Shown here piece by piece: positions 42,973 through 52,795 of a DNA stretch of 64,000 bases. Both the position numbers and the translations under genes were made by a program. The notes under the pieces were generated by a model that worked only from the letters and a program-made list of their open reading frames with translations, was not told where the DNA came from and did not search any database. The DNA is from Glaciozyma antarctica PI12. Lineage: Eukaryota > Basidiomycota > Microbotryomycetes > Kriegeriales > Camptobasidiaceae. The first letter of the stretch is position 1. The number at the start of each line of letters is the position of its first letter. The stretch covers positions 356,826 through 420,825 of the forward strand of contig KZ627147.1 in NCBI GenBank assembly GCA_002917775.1, read 5' to 3'.

Positions 42973-44232
42973 TCAGCTCTCCCTTCCCGCCAACCTCATC
43001 ACCTCCGGATGAACGCGCAACACAGTGAGGAGCCTCGGGTCCATCTCAGCCTTCTCGCTGACCAGGTCTCGCAACCACTTGTTTTCAGCCTTGAGCTGCG
43101 CTCCGAAGCCTCGTCAGTGCACTTTCAGCATACGGAGAAAGCACGCAAGGAACGCACCGACGCAGCCTCCTTCTCCAACTCCCCCACTTTCTCCCTCAAC
43201 CCCGCGCTCGTCTGCCGCAGCGCCGTATCCCTCTCCTTCTTCTTCGCTCTGAACCTCGCTACCACCCTCTCATCAGAATCCAATTTACACAGAAAACGAG
43301 ATGAACGAACCTGACGCTGCGGTGTTCCTCTTCCGCTTCTCCTCGATCTCCTCTGGACTCCCAACCTCCTCCTCCTCCCGCTCCTCCAGCTGCGAATTTC
43401 CCGTAGCGCGAGAAGAGTTCTTCCCCGTCTGCGACGACGGGGATTCAGAAGTCGTCGCTGGCGCTGGAGAGGATGCGAGTGGTGGGTGAAGAGGGGTGGG
43501 AAGGACGCCGGGGGAGGAGAAAGGCGTTGGAAAGGTACCGGGGAAGGCGAAGGAAGGGGGAGGGAAGAGGGTCGTCCAGTCGAATCCTGGGTCCGGGGGG
43601 AGGTTCGCTGCTTGCGAAGGAGGGTGCGTCGCAGGAGGAGAGAAGGAGCTCGTCGGAGAAGCAGGGTTCGAGGTGAAGACGAGTTGGGACCAGAGATCCA
43701 GCTGCTGTTGCGCCTCGTTCGTCCATCCTGCGCCTGTCCCTGGTCCTCCTTGCAAATCCGATGAATCGATGCTCGAGGGACTAGCGGGGAGGGCATTGAA
43801 TCCTTCGAGCATGGCGGCCCAGGTGGAGGGCATGAGGGCGTTCGGAAGGAGGGAGTGGTGCGTCGCAGGATCGAGAGGATTTGGAGGAGGGGTCGGAGCG
43901 AAGGAGAGGATGTCGGGAGATGGAGGTGCGAGATGGAGGGAGTCGAGTGCGGTGGGAGTGGGGAGGACGGGGAGGTTGTGGTGTTGTCGTGATGCGAGGG
44001 TTTGGAGAAGGAGGAGACGCCGGAAGTCCTGGTCGGTTGTTGGGACGAGGCGCTGGGGTGTTGCGGAAGGGGGGGTATATTGGGGTCGGTTCCCTGGGTT
44101 GAGGAGGGACGGGACGGATGGGAGGTAGAGAGTTCGAGGAGGGAGAGTGGGGAAGCTTGGAGGTAGCGAGACTGGCTGCGACGACGACGAGGAGTGAGAA
44201 GGACCTGTTGCCGTCCTCGCCTCGTCGAGCAT
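42973..44232 (-). CDS. bZIP transcription factor (Cys3/Met4-Zip1-like)
   Basis: DNA-binding regulator. The ATG at 44232 starts MLDEARTATGPSHSSSSSQP, followed by about 280 residues rich in Pro/Ser/Leu (probable activation region) with TTDQDFRRLLLLQTLASRQH. The C-terminal basic region spans an intron: EEIEEKRKRNTAAS joined to ARFRAKKKERDTALRQTSAG, matching KR.RNTAASARFR.KKK.R of fungal Cys3/Met4/Zip1-type bZIPs, which regulate sulphur assimilation or metal response in other fungi. Leucine-heptad residues follow: LREKVGELEKEAASLKAENK and WLRDLVSEKAEM. It ends LTVLRVHPEVMRLAGRES-stop at 42973-42975. Target genes cannot be inferred. Two introns are used (about 43242-43310 and 43096-43155). Confidence 0.87.
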
Positions 44233-44545
44233 GAGAAGTGAAACTCAGAGCAGCTCAGAGCCTCCACCCTCAGCGTGGTCACATTCTCCCCGAGAGAGCG
44301 CTCACCCGAAAGCGCGCTATTCGACGGAAGGGCAAGCAAGGCCAGAGATCGCGCAATAGGAGCTCGGACCGCAAACTGAAGTCGTCGGTTAGACTTGTTC
44401 CGATGTTCGATTGGATGAATTGCAAGCTCCTACGACTTGAACGAGCTGTTAGTAGGTCGGCAGGAGGTGGCGAAAGAGACTGAACGCACCAGAATCGACG
44501 CGCTAGAATTCAGCGCGTCTCGGCAGCGAGAACCAACTTGACGAC
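44233..44545. other. Spacer upstream of bZIP, downstream of SET gene
   Basis: About 310 bp; holds the bZIP promoter. No motif or gene recognised. Confidence 0.35.
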
Positions 44546-45753
44546 TCAAACTGCCGCTTCCGCCTTCTGAGATCGTGCGTACATGCTCGCATACACCGCG
44601 TACGCATTCGAAATCGACGAGTCCTCTAAGAAAAAAAAGAGGGAAAGGCGCAAGTCAGTTTGCGACTTCAACTTCTCAATCCGAATCGACTCACCAAATT
44701 CGGGCAAGCCGAGATACCCCTCCTCCTGGAGCAACACCCTCATCCTTTCCAGCTTCTCCAGCGTCGCAGCCCGATCCCCTCGCCCTCCTCGCAACCCGTC
44801 GCCGACAACCTTGATCTCCAACCTCCGCGCGTCGCTCTTCGCGACCTCGTCCACTGGAGCTGTACATGCGGCGCAGAGACAGGCAGAGAAGCCGAAAGAC
44901 GATCGAAGAGCTTCTTGACGTTCGGCACGCGTCTTGGTGATGAGCTCGGGAACGTATTCGATGTTGAGCTCGGCGCCGGTGGGGATGGGAGTGATGGCAA
45001 AGACTTCCATGCGAAGCGTTTGGAACTGCGCGCAAGGTCAGCGTATGCCTTTTCCAGAAGGGAATACACGCACGTTCATTGCCTGCGAAGCGTTCGGTCG
45101 ACTTCAACAGCGCCGTCAGCTCCCCCTCCCACAGAATCAACTCCGCCAACTCACCAGCTATGATTCAACCTCGCAATCCTCGGAAACACCATCGAAACGA
45201 CCTTGGGTCCCTCCCCTCCCACCAACGGCAGCTGCACCGCAAACCCATTCGTCCCCCTTCGTCCCAGCACCTCATCCCCACCTCCAACCCCCTCCGTCTT
45301 CGCCAACTGCATAAACACCGCCTGCTCCTTCGCAGTCATCCTCTCCAACAACTCCCTCGCCTGCGTCGCGCTCAGGCCCTGTGGCCAGACGCAGAGTGGT
45401 CGCTCGGCGATGAGCAGCTCCCCGAACGCTATAGGGCGGGAAGCGACGACGCCGAGGCCTTTTTCTTCTGCTGAAAAGTCGGTGATGGTCCAGGGTGGGG
45501 TTGGTGGGTCGTCGGAATCGGAGGAGGCGAGGAGGATGGCGAGGAGCGGGAGAAGGAGGGAGGGGTCGAAAGAGGGGACGGAGGAGGTGGCAAGTTCGAG
45601 AGGCTCTAGGGGTGGTGGGGAGGACCAGAAGAAGGGGCGCGAGTGGGCGGGGGTGCTGTAGCGAGTGGAGGGGCGGGGGAGGTGGGGTCGGAGAGGGGAT
45701 CGGAGGGCGGAGCGCTGGAGGAGCCGAGCTGCTGCTGCTGAGGAGGACGCCAT
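44546..45753 (-). CDS. SET-domain protein (putative lysine methyltransferase)
   Basis: SAM-dependent methyltransferase fold; target unknown. The ATG at 45753 opens MASSSAAAARLLQRSALRSP, Arg/Ser/Ala-rich and possibly a mitochondrial presequence. A hydrophobic patch LLLPLLAILLASS follows. The SET domain: KGLGVVASRPIAFGELLIAE RPL (first strands), VSMVFPRIARLNHSC plus RPNASQAMN (NH.C.PN motif completed across an intron, about 45104-45160) and FQTLRMEVFAITPIPTGAEL, NIEYVPELITKTRAERQEAL. A post-SET-like cysteine cluster follows: FGFSACLCAACTAP (C.C..C). The intron acceptor is chosen because it restores the NHSCxPNA pattern. The tail ends with SNAYAVYASMYARSQKAEAA and a stop at 44546-44548. It lacks the MYND insert of SMYD enzymes. 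Confidence 0.85.
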
Positions 45754-45916
45754 GGCTTTGGTCCGGTTGAGCGAGCTTGACTGTAGACGAGCTGGAAATG
45801 TTGTGACTGTTCCTGCCTAGGCGGAGGGAGGAGGCAGAGGAAGCCCTCGACGCGAACCGCTCTCTCAGCTCTCCCTCCGACCCTTGACAGCTCCCGACGC
45901 GAACACTCTGCCCAAG
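45754..45916. promoter_or_regulatory. Short bidirectional promoter (163 bp)
   Basis: Separates the start codons of the SET-domain gene (left) and the TRAPPC13 gene (right). Both promoters must be packed here, suggesting co-expression. No TATA box seen. Confidence 0.5.
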
Positions 45917-47897
45917 ATGAGTGCTCCACCGCCGCCCAAGGAGCCCCACCTTCTCTCCCTCAAGGTCCTACGCGCCGCCCGCCCTTCCCTCGTCCACTCG
46001 CCAACGCCCTACTACGAGTCGACCAGCCTCGGCGGCGCAGCTTTGCGTCAGCTCGACCTCAACAGCGTGGGCTCAGGCGATGCAGCAGATTTCGGGCTCA
46101 GTGGTGTCCTGCAGCTCCCTTCCACGTTCGGGACGATCTACCTCGGGTACACCTGCTCCTCCCCTCGGCTCGACCGCAGCTGACGACGACGACAGGGAGA
46201 CCTTCTCCGCGCTCCTCTCCCTCTCCAACGACCTCCCCGTCCTTCCGAGCTTCCCAGTCCGTCGCTCTATTCCCCGTCCTCAAGGTCGAGATCCACACGA
46301 CAGGAACAGGAGCGGGCCGAGGGCTAAAGCATCCCCTCAAGACTATCACTCCGCTGGGAGACACGGAGAATCTCTCGCCAGGGGATAGCGTGGAGGGATT
46401 GGTCTCGCACGAGGTCAAGGAGTTGGGAGTGCATGCGTTGGTGTGTACGGTTACGTATGCGGTGAGAGCGGTGGAGGAGGCGGGACAAGGACTCAGCCCG
46501 CAGAGCGCGACCAAGCTGAGTCGGAGCTTCAGGAAGGTGAGTGCTGTGGTTGAGGAGATGTAGATGGATCTGACATTCTTTGGCGCGACTACAGGTCTAC
46601 AAATTCCAGGTTAGGAATGTCCTCGGCGTGCGAAGGCTCAGCAGCTCATCCCATCTCGCAGGTCTCGAATCCCCTCTCCGTTCGCACCAAGGCCCACTCC
46701 CCCAACCCCCTCACCGCCACTTCCTCACTCTCTCCCACCGAGCGGAACAAGGTATTCCTCGAAGTCCAGATTCAGAATCAAGGGGAGCACTCCCTCTTCT
46801 TCGAGCGACTCAACTTTGAACCGGTCCCCAACTTCACCTCCTCGGACATCAACCAGCTCCCCCCCTCCCCTCCATCTTCCCGTCCTCCCGAATCACCGAC
46901 ATCACTCTTCTCCGACACCTCCTCCCTCCTTCCGCCTCAAGCCGTCCGCCAGTACCTCTACATTCTCTCTCCCCTCCCCTCCTCCCCACCCGCTCTCCCG
47001 GGCTCCTCCCAACCTTTAGGCCGACTCGACATCGTCTGGCGCACACCTCACGGCGAAGTCGGCCGGCTTCAAACCTCCATGCTCGGCCGCCGAGTCCCCC
47101 AGCCTCCAGCACCGATCGACCTTCCCAGTCCAGCGCCAGCGCCAATAGAAAAAGACGTAGGGGGGCCTCCACCCGCCCTTCCTGGATCGCCAGCAAGGCT
47201 CGCAGCGGGATTCGAGGCGCCTGCGAGCCCGGTTCGCTCGCCGGCGCCGTACCGACCTTCGCAGCTCGCACTCGGATCTCCCCGCTCTGCCTCTCCAGCC
47301 CGGCAGCCCTCTCCTCGACCCATCACACCCCTTCCACCGCCACTTCCTCCCCTCTTCCCAGACGCTACGGGACTCGAATTCGATCTCACAGTCTCCTCTA
47401 TCTCACCCACCCTCATCGCGCGAGAAACGCCTATCGAAATCACCTTCGCATTACGCATCACCTCCACCCTCTCCTCACGAAGAACTCTCAAACTCGTCGT
47501 TCAGCACGTCCAATACCATCCCTCGCCTCTCGCCCCTCCTCTGCCACCTTCTGCCCTCCCTACCCCACCCGCCGACCGCCCCGACCCATCTTTCGTAGGC
47601 GTCCTCCTCCCCCCTCCCCTCCCCTCTGGCCCTCCCCAGCCTGTCCTCCCCTCGCGGGAGGTCGTACGTATAGGAACCTCGATCGTCGACATCGAGGAAA
47701 TCGCGCTCGAGGCCGGTGAGACTGGGGAGAGAGAGTTTAGGATGAAGTTCTTGGCGGTGGCGAATGGGTTATTCAGGGTTGGTGGAGTGAGAGTGCTCCT
47801 GGTGGAGAGTGGGGAGAAGGGGGAGGAGGGGAGGGAGAGGAGGGCGAGGGGGGTTTGGGAGAGGGGGGTGGTGGGGGGAGGTTTGGGTGGGGAGTAG
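45917..47897 (+). CDS. TRAPPC13 homologue (TRAPP complex subunit 13, DUF974)
   Basis: Subunit of the TRAPP II/III vesicle-tethering complex at the Golgi. The ATG at 45917 (MSAPPPPKEPHLLSLKVLRA) is followed by FGLSGVLQLPSTFGTIYLGE TF, the conserved start of the DUF974 fold. Next come VEIHTTGTGAGRGLKHPLKT, VEGLVSHEVKELGVHALVCT VTY, KFQVSNPLSVRTKAHSPNPL, VFLEVQIQNQGEHSLFFERL and, after a Pro/Ser-rich insert, LDIVWRTPHGEVGRLQTSML (the W-R..G.GRLQT motif). It ends with ISPTLIARETPIEITFALRI and FLAVANGLFRVGGVRVLLVE. A single-base break lies at about 46235-46258: dropping one C from the run at 46234-46238 gives NDLPSFRASQSVALFPVLKV, continuous with the domain. The frame as written is not. Three introns are used (46186-46193 region, 46536-46593 and 46612-46665). 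Confidence 0.85.
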
Positions 47898-48202
47898 GGC
47901 GGGGAGGGAGTAATGGATGCTGGTCGTTCAGGCTCGCAGGAACGGAGTCGAACTTCGAGGGAGCGAGGCTTCGAAGGAGTGTCGTCGTTTGCGAGTGATC
48001 GCAGAGTTGATGCAGCATTTCTCGTCTCTCTCTTTCGCGTGAAGCGCTCGAGTAAGCCTGTTTTATGATTTCGTATGGCGTCCAGTATTCACAGCACCTC
48101 GAATCGATTCGCTAGAAGGGGAGGGGAAGACCTAACTCGAAGGGCTCGCAAGATCATTGTCTCCGAGCTCGCTCCTTGCCCTCTGCTCACTCGCTCTCAA
48201 TC
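47898..48202. other. Spacer, promoter of the GFA-like gene
   Basis: 305 bp between co-directional genes. No RNA gene or motif recognised. Confidence 0.35.
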
Positions 48203-48875
48203 ATGTCGAAGGACCAACGCCCTACGGAGCATAAGGATTGGCGAGACTCGCTTCCCTACAAGAACGACGACCCCTCCTTCGTCCCCAAGCACAGCGCCGA
48301 GTGTCACTGCGGCGCCGTTCGCTATTCCACCTCTTCGGACCCCGTCTCGGCTATCATATGCCACTGCACGACCTGCCAGGTGCGCTTTCTCCGCCTCTCT
48401 CAGAGCTACAATGGCTGATCTCGCTGCGTAGGTCGTTCACGGCGCGCCGATGCAGTGGGCTGCGATCATGAAGAAGGACACGCTGCGCTTCGAGCCCGAA
48501 TCGCTGGATCAGCTGGAGTTCTACAATACGCACGATAAGGTGCGCTTTGCGGGAAGTTGGAGAAGGAGGGACGGAGCTGATGGCGTCTCTCGCAGGTCCT
48601 TGGGAGGACGCAGCCGTGCAAGGTCTCGTGCCGACGATGTGGGACTCTAATCGCCGACGAGGGTAAGTTTACGTTTCTTCGTTGAGAGTTCTGATGTTAA
48701 TTATCGAAGTCGCACAGGCCGCAATATGTGGCTGGCGTTCCCTGAGCTCTTCGAGTTCAACGGCGAACCTGCGCCGAAGAGCTTCGAGCCGACGGACCAC
48801 ATCTTCTACGCGCAGCGAGTGGTCGACTTGCAGAGGAAGGAGGGAGTCAAGTACTGGGTTGGAGCAAAGGGATAG
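48203..48875 (+). CDS. GFA/CENP-V fold protein (zinc-binding)
   Basis: Member of the glutathione-dependent formaldehyde-activating (GFA)/CENP-V family. The spliced protein begins MSKDQRPTEHKDWRDSLPYK. It then has AECHCGAVRYSTS (CxCG), AIICHCTTCQVVHGAPMQWA (CHC..CQ) and LEFYNTHDKVLGRTQPCKVSCRRCG, split here as HDKVLGRTQPCKVSC and CRRCGTLIADEG, giving the family's zinc-ligand set. The ending is FEPTDHIFYAQRVVDLQRKE and KYWVGAKG-stop at 48873-48875. Introns are at 48379-48431, 48540-48596 and 48662-48718. Some members detoxify formaldehyde with glutathione; many fungal copies have no proven activity, so the role is unassigned. Confidence 0.88.
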
Positions 48876-49113
48876 AGCGAAGAGCTACGATTTTGGAGAG
48901 GGGGAGCCGAGTGCGAAGAAGCGGAAGGTGGAATGAACAAAGCTTTGGAGACTCGTGCGCTTGCTGGATGCTCTCGCGACGTAGTACGGATGTACGGCGT
49001 CTTTCGAAAGCTAGCAAAAACCTGATACGTCAAGCTGCGACACCCCGGCGTCGTTCACCCTGAGAAAGAACGAGTCAGCGTCGTCGCTCCTTCGCAGCGA
49101 GGTCGAAACAGCT

Positions 49114-50517
49114 CTAACATAGCTCCCTCTCGTACTGCTCCTGCGCTCGCCTCTCCCTCTTCCTCGATCTCCTCTCCAGCCACTTCTCGACCCGCACCAA
49201 ATACACCTTCCACGCCTCCTCGGCCCGCAGCTCGTCCAACATCGTCCCCTCCAGCTCGACACCGACCTCCTCCGCGACGCGCACCAGCTCTTGCGCTGCC
49301 TCGAGGCTAAAGGCATCGTGCCACTCGCCAAGTACCCAATCCTCCGGAATCGCCGCCCCTCCGCCAGGCATGAACGGAGGTGATCCTCCGACGCCCTCGA
49401 ACGTCAACCCCACTCGTCCGTAAATGTTGTCCATCGTAAGCTTCTGGAGCGACGAGAGCTTCTTGGGCTCGACGAGGAGGGAGAGGACTTGCTCCGCGCG
49501 AAATTTCGAGTAGTACCCGAATCCGAGCGCTTTGAGGGGGAGAGGGTTGCGAAGGATCTGGTCGAAGAAGAGGTCTTCGAGGTGGGCGAAGTGGCGGAGA
49601 ATGTTGTCAATTCGAGGGTGCTGCTGCCCAATCGAGGTAAGCTTCTCGTGGTGGTCGACGCGGAGGAGGCTGAGCTCGCGAGGAGCGGCATCGAGAAAGG
49701 GGTTGAAGTCGGGCGCGGGGATGTGCCTCAGCGAGAAGTCCATGCTGTCGGACGTGTCTGTAAGGCGAAGGTCGTGAAGGCTCGGGCACTGCTGGAGGAA
49801 ATCCGCCAGCACTGGTTCGATGAGGGGCCCCGTGACGTCGAGCATGCCTAGGTCCCAGATTGGCATGAAGCGGGAACGGCGAGGGTTAGGCTGAAGGGCT
49901 TCGAATTCGAGGACGAGCCAGCGGAGTTTCGGCAGCGCGCGAAGGCCGTCGGTGAGGTGTGGTGCGAAAGTGGTGTTGGAAGGGAAGGAGTTCGTGATGC
50001 GAAGGATCGTGAGGTTGTCCAAGCCGTAGTGGCAGACTTCGCAGGAAAGGACGACCTTGGCGACAGTGGACGATCCCGAGATCCACAGCCTCCACAGGCA
50101 GCGGAGGTTGATAAAGGCGGTCTCCACCTGCGCCAAATCGAGCTCATCCTTGGCTAGCCCTTCTCCGCCAAGCTCGACGTCCCTCACGAGGAACGAATCC
50201 GACAGCCGCACCAAGTCGAGCTCGTCGTCGACATCCCCTTCCTTTCCTTCCAGCTCGATATCCATCGCCTCGACGAGCGACCCTCGAGCGGGGCTCTCAA
50301 CGAGCGTACGACAAAGAAGGCCGAGAGCTTCGTAGCTGGTAATCCGAATCTTGTGATAGAGATTGGGGAGCGTGAAGGGGAGGAGCTGGTGATTGATGGC
50401 GACGGCTTGGGAGGGGAAGTAGTTCTTGTCCTCGCGCAGGAGTTTGTAGATCTTTGTGAGGAGCTCGGGAGGGAGATTGGAGAGGCGGTCGCGGGAGGGA
50501 GGAGCTGGGGAGGGCAT
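49114..50517 (-). CDS. F-box/LRR-like protein, intronless
   Basis: Predicted SCF adaptor of 467 residues in a single exon. The ATG at 50517 gives MPSPAPPSRDRLSNLPPELL TKIYKLL, a clear F-box opening, then NHQLLPFTLPNLYHKIRITS YEAL. The C-terminal part has repeated leucine-rich strands: YGLDNLTILRITNSFPSNTT, ALPKLRWLVLEFEALQPNPR, FLQQCPSLHDLRLTDTSDSM, LSLLRVDHHEKLTSIGQQHP and PKKLSSLQKLTMDNIYGRVG. It ends with a basic helix (WLERRSRKRERRAQEQYERE). It is intronless in a gene-dense, intron-rich neighbourhood, as is common for expanded F-box families. Substrate unknown. Confidence 0.85.
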   Translation of the reverse strand: MPSPAPPSRDRLSNLPPELLTKIYKLLREDKNYFPSQAVAINHQLLPFTLPNLYHKIRITSYEALGLLCRTLVESPARGSLVEAMDIELEGKEGDVDDELDLVRLSDSFLVRDVELGGEGLAKDELDLAQVETAFINLRCLWRLWISGSSTVAKVVLSCEVCHYGLDNLTILRITNSFPSNTTFAPHLTDGLRALPKLRWLVLEFEALQPNPRRSRFMPIWDLGMLDVTGPLIEPVLADFLQQCPSLHDLRLTDTSDSMDFSLRHIPAPDFNPFLDAAPRELSLLRVDHHEKLTSIGQQHPRIDNILRHFAHLEDLFFDQILRNPLPLKALGFGYYSKFRAEQVLSLLVEPKKLSSLQKLTMDNIYGRVGLTFEGVGGSPPFMPGGGAAIPEDWVLGEWHDAFSLEAAQELVRVAEEVGVELEGTMLDELRAEEAWKVYLVRVEKWLERRSRKRERRAQEQYERELC

Positions 50518-50988
50518 GGTCCTGCGCGAGGTTCGAGCGTGTTAGCGGCTGGGATACGATGGCGGGAGAGCGCTCGGCTGCAGTGGGGTACTCACGTAAT
50601 CCGGTGGTCTCGTTTGCGAGAGGCGGAGAGCAGGAGGCGCCGAGCGGTCGTAACGGGGTGACGGGTGAAGGCAGAGAGGCGTGTGCTCCGCGCGATTTGG
50701 GTTCTCCCTCCGGCTGTCTGGCTCCAGGGAACGATTCCTGTACGACTCCGTAGCGTCGGGAGTTCTCCAGGAGTCTGCTCTGCACCATAGGAAGCGGTGG
50801 GCGGCCCTACCTCAATCCCCAACCTCCACCTCGACGAACCCCAGCCCGACGTGTCGCTACACCTCTCCTCACCAGCCCTTCTGAAACTAAAACGCCCATC
50901 TACTTGCACGAGCTGCCTTTCCGCATCTACCAGCGTTTTGCCACTCGCCCCATCCATCGTCCGCACAATAACCCCACAAAACTCCCGC
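50518..50988. other. Spacer between F-box and RIP1 genes
   Basis: 471 bp including the F-box promoter and the RIP1 3' flank. Nothing recognised. Confidence 0.35.
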
Positions 50989-51888
50989 TTAACCGATGAT
51001 GAGCTTCGCCTCTCCATCATCCTCGAACTCGTACTCGGGCACCTGTTCACACGTCGTCAGCTGAGAGCCGGAGTGAGCAGGGAAGGAAGAGACGTACCTC
51101 GAGGTTCAAAGGTGCGGGTCCTCGGCGAGCGCGGCCAGCTGTTCGATTCAGAAGCGTCAGCAAACCCGAACGCGGTCAAACGGGAGCCAAAAAGGAACGC
51201 ACAGATGTCGTAGTGAGATCCGTGGCAAGGGCAGTACCACCCTCCGTAATCTCCAGCCTCTCCGATGGGCACGCATCCCAAGTGGGTGCAGACTCCGAGC
51301 ATGACGAGCCTGTTCGATCTCATCAGCTGCTGCCTCCACACTCCAGCAGGAAGGAGAACTCACCACTGGGGCTTCTTGACGCGCTCAGCATCCGTCTGAG
51401 GGTCCCTAAGGCTCGAGATGTCGCAGGTGTTGGCCTCCTCGATCTCGCCCGCGGTACGGTGACGAATGAAGACGGGCTTTCCACGCCACTTGATGATGAC
51501 GTTCTTGCCCTCAGGGATCTCGGAAAGGTCGACCTCGACCTTGGCGAGGGCGAGGACGTCGGAGGACGCGCTCATGTTGGTGAGGAAGTCCGAGACGGTC
51601 GCCTTGGCGCCGGCGGCGGTGATGAGACCCATGGAGCCGACCATGAAGTAGGAGTAGGCGCGGGAGGACGCCTGGGAGGTGCCGGCGGTGTAGGGAGTGT
51701 AGTCGGGGACCTGGGTCGACTCGCGGAGGGACTTGGAGGAGGTCGACATGAAGCGGGGCTGGAAGGAGGTCGATGCGGGGGCTGTGGAGTGAGGCGAGTC
51801 AGTAAGGTTCTTGGCATGTGGCAGTGAGGTACGTCAGGAGAAGGGAAGAAGCTGAGCACCAGGGGCTGCTTCTCGCGACCGAGAGCAT
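50989..51888 (-). CDS. RIP1: Rieske iron-sulphur protein of the cytochrome bc1 complex
   Basis: 2Fe-2S subunit of respiratory complex III in the mitochondrial inner membrane. The ATG at 51888 opens [20 protein letters not shown], a presequence split by an intron (51776-51832), then [20 protein letters not shown]. The transmembrane anchor is [20 protein letters not shown], preceding the hinge [20 protein letters not shown]. The soluble domain follows: [20 protein letters not shown] and [20 protein letters not shown], then [15 protein letters not shown] and [21 protein letters not shown] and CPCHGS supply the two Cys and two His cluster ligands, and the disulphide Cys pair is present. It ends [16 protein letters not shown]-stop at 50989-50991. 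Four introns. A different start further upstream (51889-52120 region) was rejected because its sequence is not presequence-like. Confidence 0.95.
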
Positions 51889-52274
51889 GGTCTCCGTCGG
51901 CGCTGGCAGCCCCTTTCCGCTCCCTGGTACGAGCGGTGTACATCTCCTTCCAGAGTGAAAAGCGCGAAGCAGCCTGAGACGAGCGCTGTCCACCTCCCTT
52001 GCGCTGTGCAAGGGAAGCCAAACGAGCGCAAGTCCCCGCTCCTCCCTCCCCCTTCCCAAGCTCGGCAACCAGGTCGATCTCGTTCAAAAGACCACCAAAG
52101 GAGTTCAACGCAGCCTCCATAGCGCTGCAGGTTGCCCCAAGCCATCGCCTGCTTGAGCCCACCTCCCGGCAGGCTGAGCGGAAACCCCCGCCACGATCCC
52201 GATCAGCTGCCCCTCCCCCAACGAGCTCCCCTCGAGGTGCTCCACCTCGGTAAACTCATCAGGTTGTCCCTTCC
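51889..52274. other. Spacer upstream of RIP1
   Basis: 386 bp between RIP1 and the next minus-strand gene; a 95-codon minus-strand frame (to about 52127) is open but has no conserved look. It probably contains the RIP1 promoter/5'UTR. Confidence 0.35.
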
Positions 52275-52607
52275 TCACCCCGCTGACCTCATCTGCGCCC
52301 CAACCCGCCCGCACCCCAACAACCCAATCACGATCGCCGCAATCTCTATCCCCCCCCGCCGAACCGCGTTTCCAAACTCACCATTGACCCTCGTCCGACT
52401 AGCGACACCGGCGGTACCGAGGTCGTTCCTACCGGCCCACTTGGGGACGCTGAAGTCGGTCCTCGCTCCACCGTCGTGGTGCCCGTGTCCTGCCGAGCCA
52501 GCACTGGCGCTGAGGTTAAGGCCGCGAGCGACGGGGACGCCGGAGGGGAGGACCCGGGAAGTGGGGGCCAGGGTGAAGGCCTTGCGGGTGGCGGTGGTGA
52601 ACGACAT
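52275..52607 (-). CDS. Small probable mitochondrial inner-membrane protein
   Basis: About 110 residues. The ATG at 52607 gives MSFTTATRKAFTLAPTSRVL, a presequence-like Arg/Thr/Ser start, then a His/Gly segment (AGSAGHGHHDGGARTDFSVP), KWAGRNDLGTAGVASRTRVN and one membrane helix, GGIEIAAIVIGLLG. This layout resembles small accessory subunits of respiratory complexes, but I cannot name one. The region after the helix is low in confidence: a short segment GCGRVGAQMRSAG may instead be intron, leading to a downstream exon. It lies between RIP1 and SFT2 and shares a 188-bp divergent promoter with SFT2. Confidence 0.55.
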   Translation of the reverse strand: MSFTTATRKAFTLAPTSRVLPSGVPVARGLNLSASAGSAGHGHHDGGARTDFSVPKWAGRNDLGTAGVASRTRVNGEFGNAVRRGGIEIAAIVIGLLGCGRVGAQMRSAG

Positions 52608-52795
52608 CGGATAGGAGTGTGGGGGCTGTAGGACGGTCGAGCAGGAAGCAGCGGGACGAAGTTTGAAAGTCGATTAAATTTCGTAGCCCCTTTGCGAGTT
52701 GGCGCGAGTACGCTTGACCTCCTTCCCCCGACGACGACGCCCAAGCTCCTCCGCCAGCTCCTTACCGCGTTTCAAACGTTTCCTCAACCCCAGAG
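52608..52795. promoter_or_regulatory. Short bidirectional promoter (188 bp)
   Basis: Separates the starts of the small mitochondrial-type gene (left) and SFT2 (right). No TATA box. A short AT patch lies at about 52670-52680 (gattaaatttcg). Confidence 0.45.

Noticed and set aside
51889-52130. Upstream start for RIP1 (95 codons, MEAALNSFGG...)
   Set aside because: The sequence is not presequence-like, and the ATG at 51888 gives a proper mitochondrial leader with a clean intron to the mature protein.
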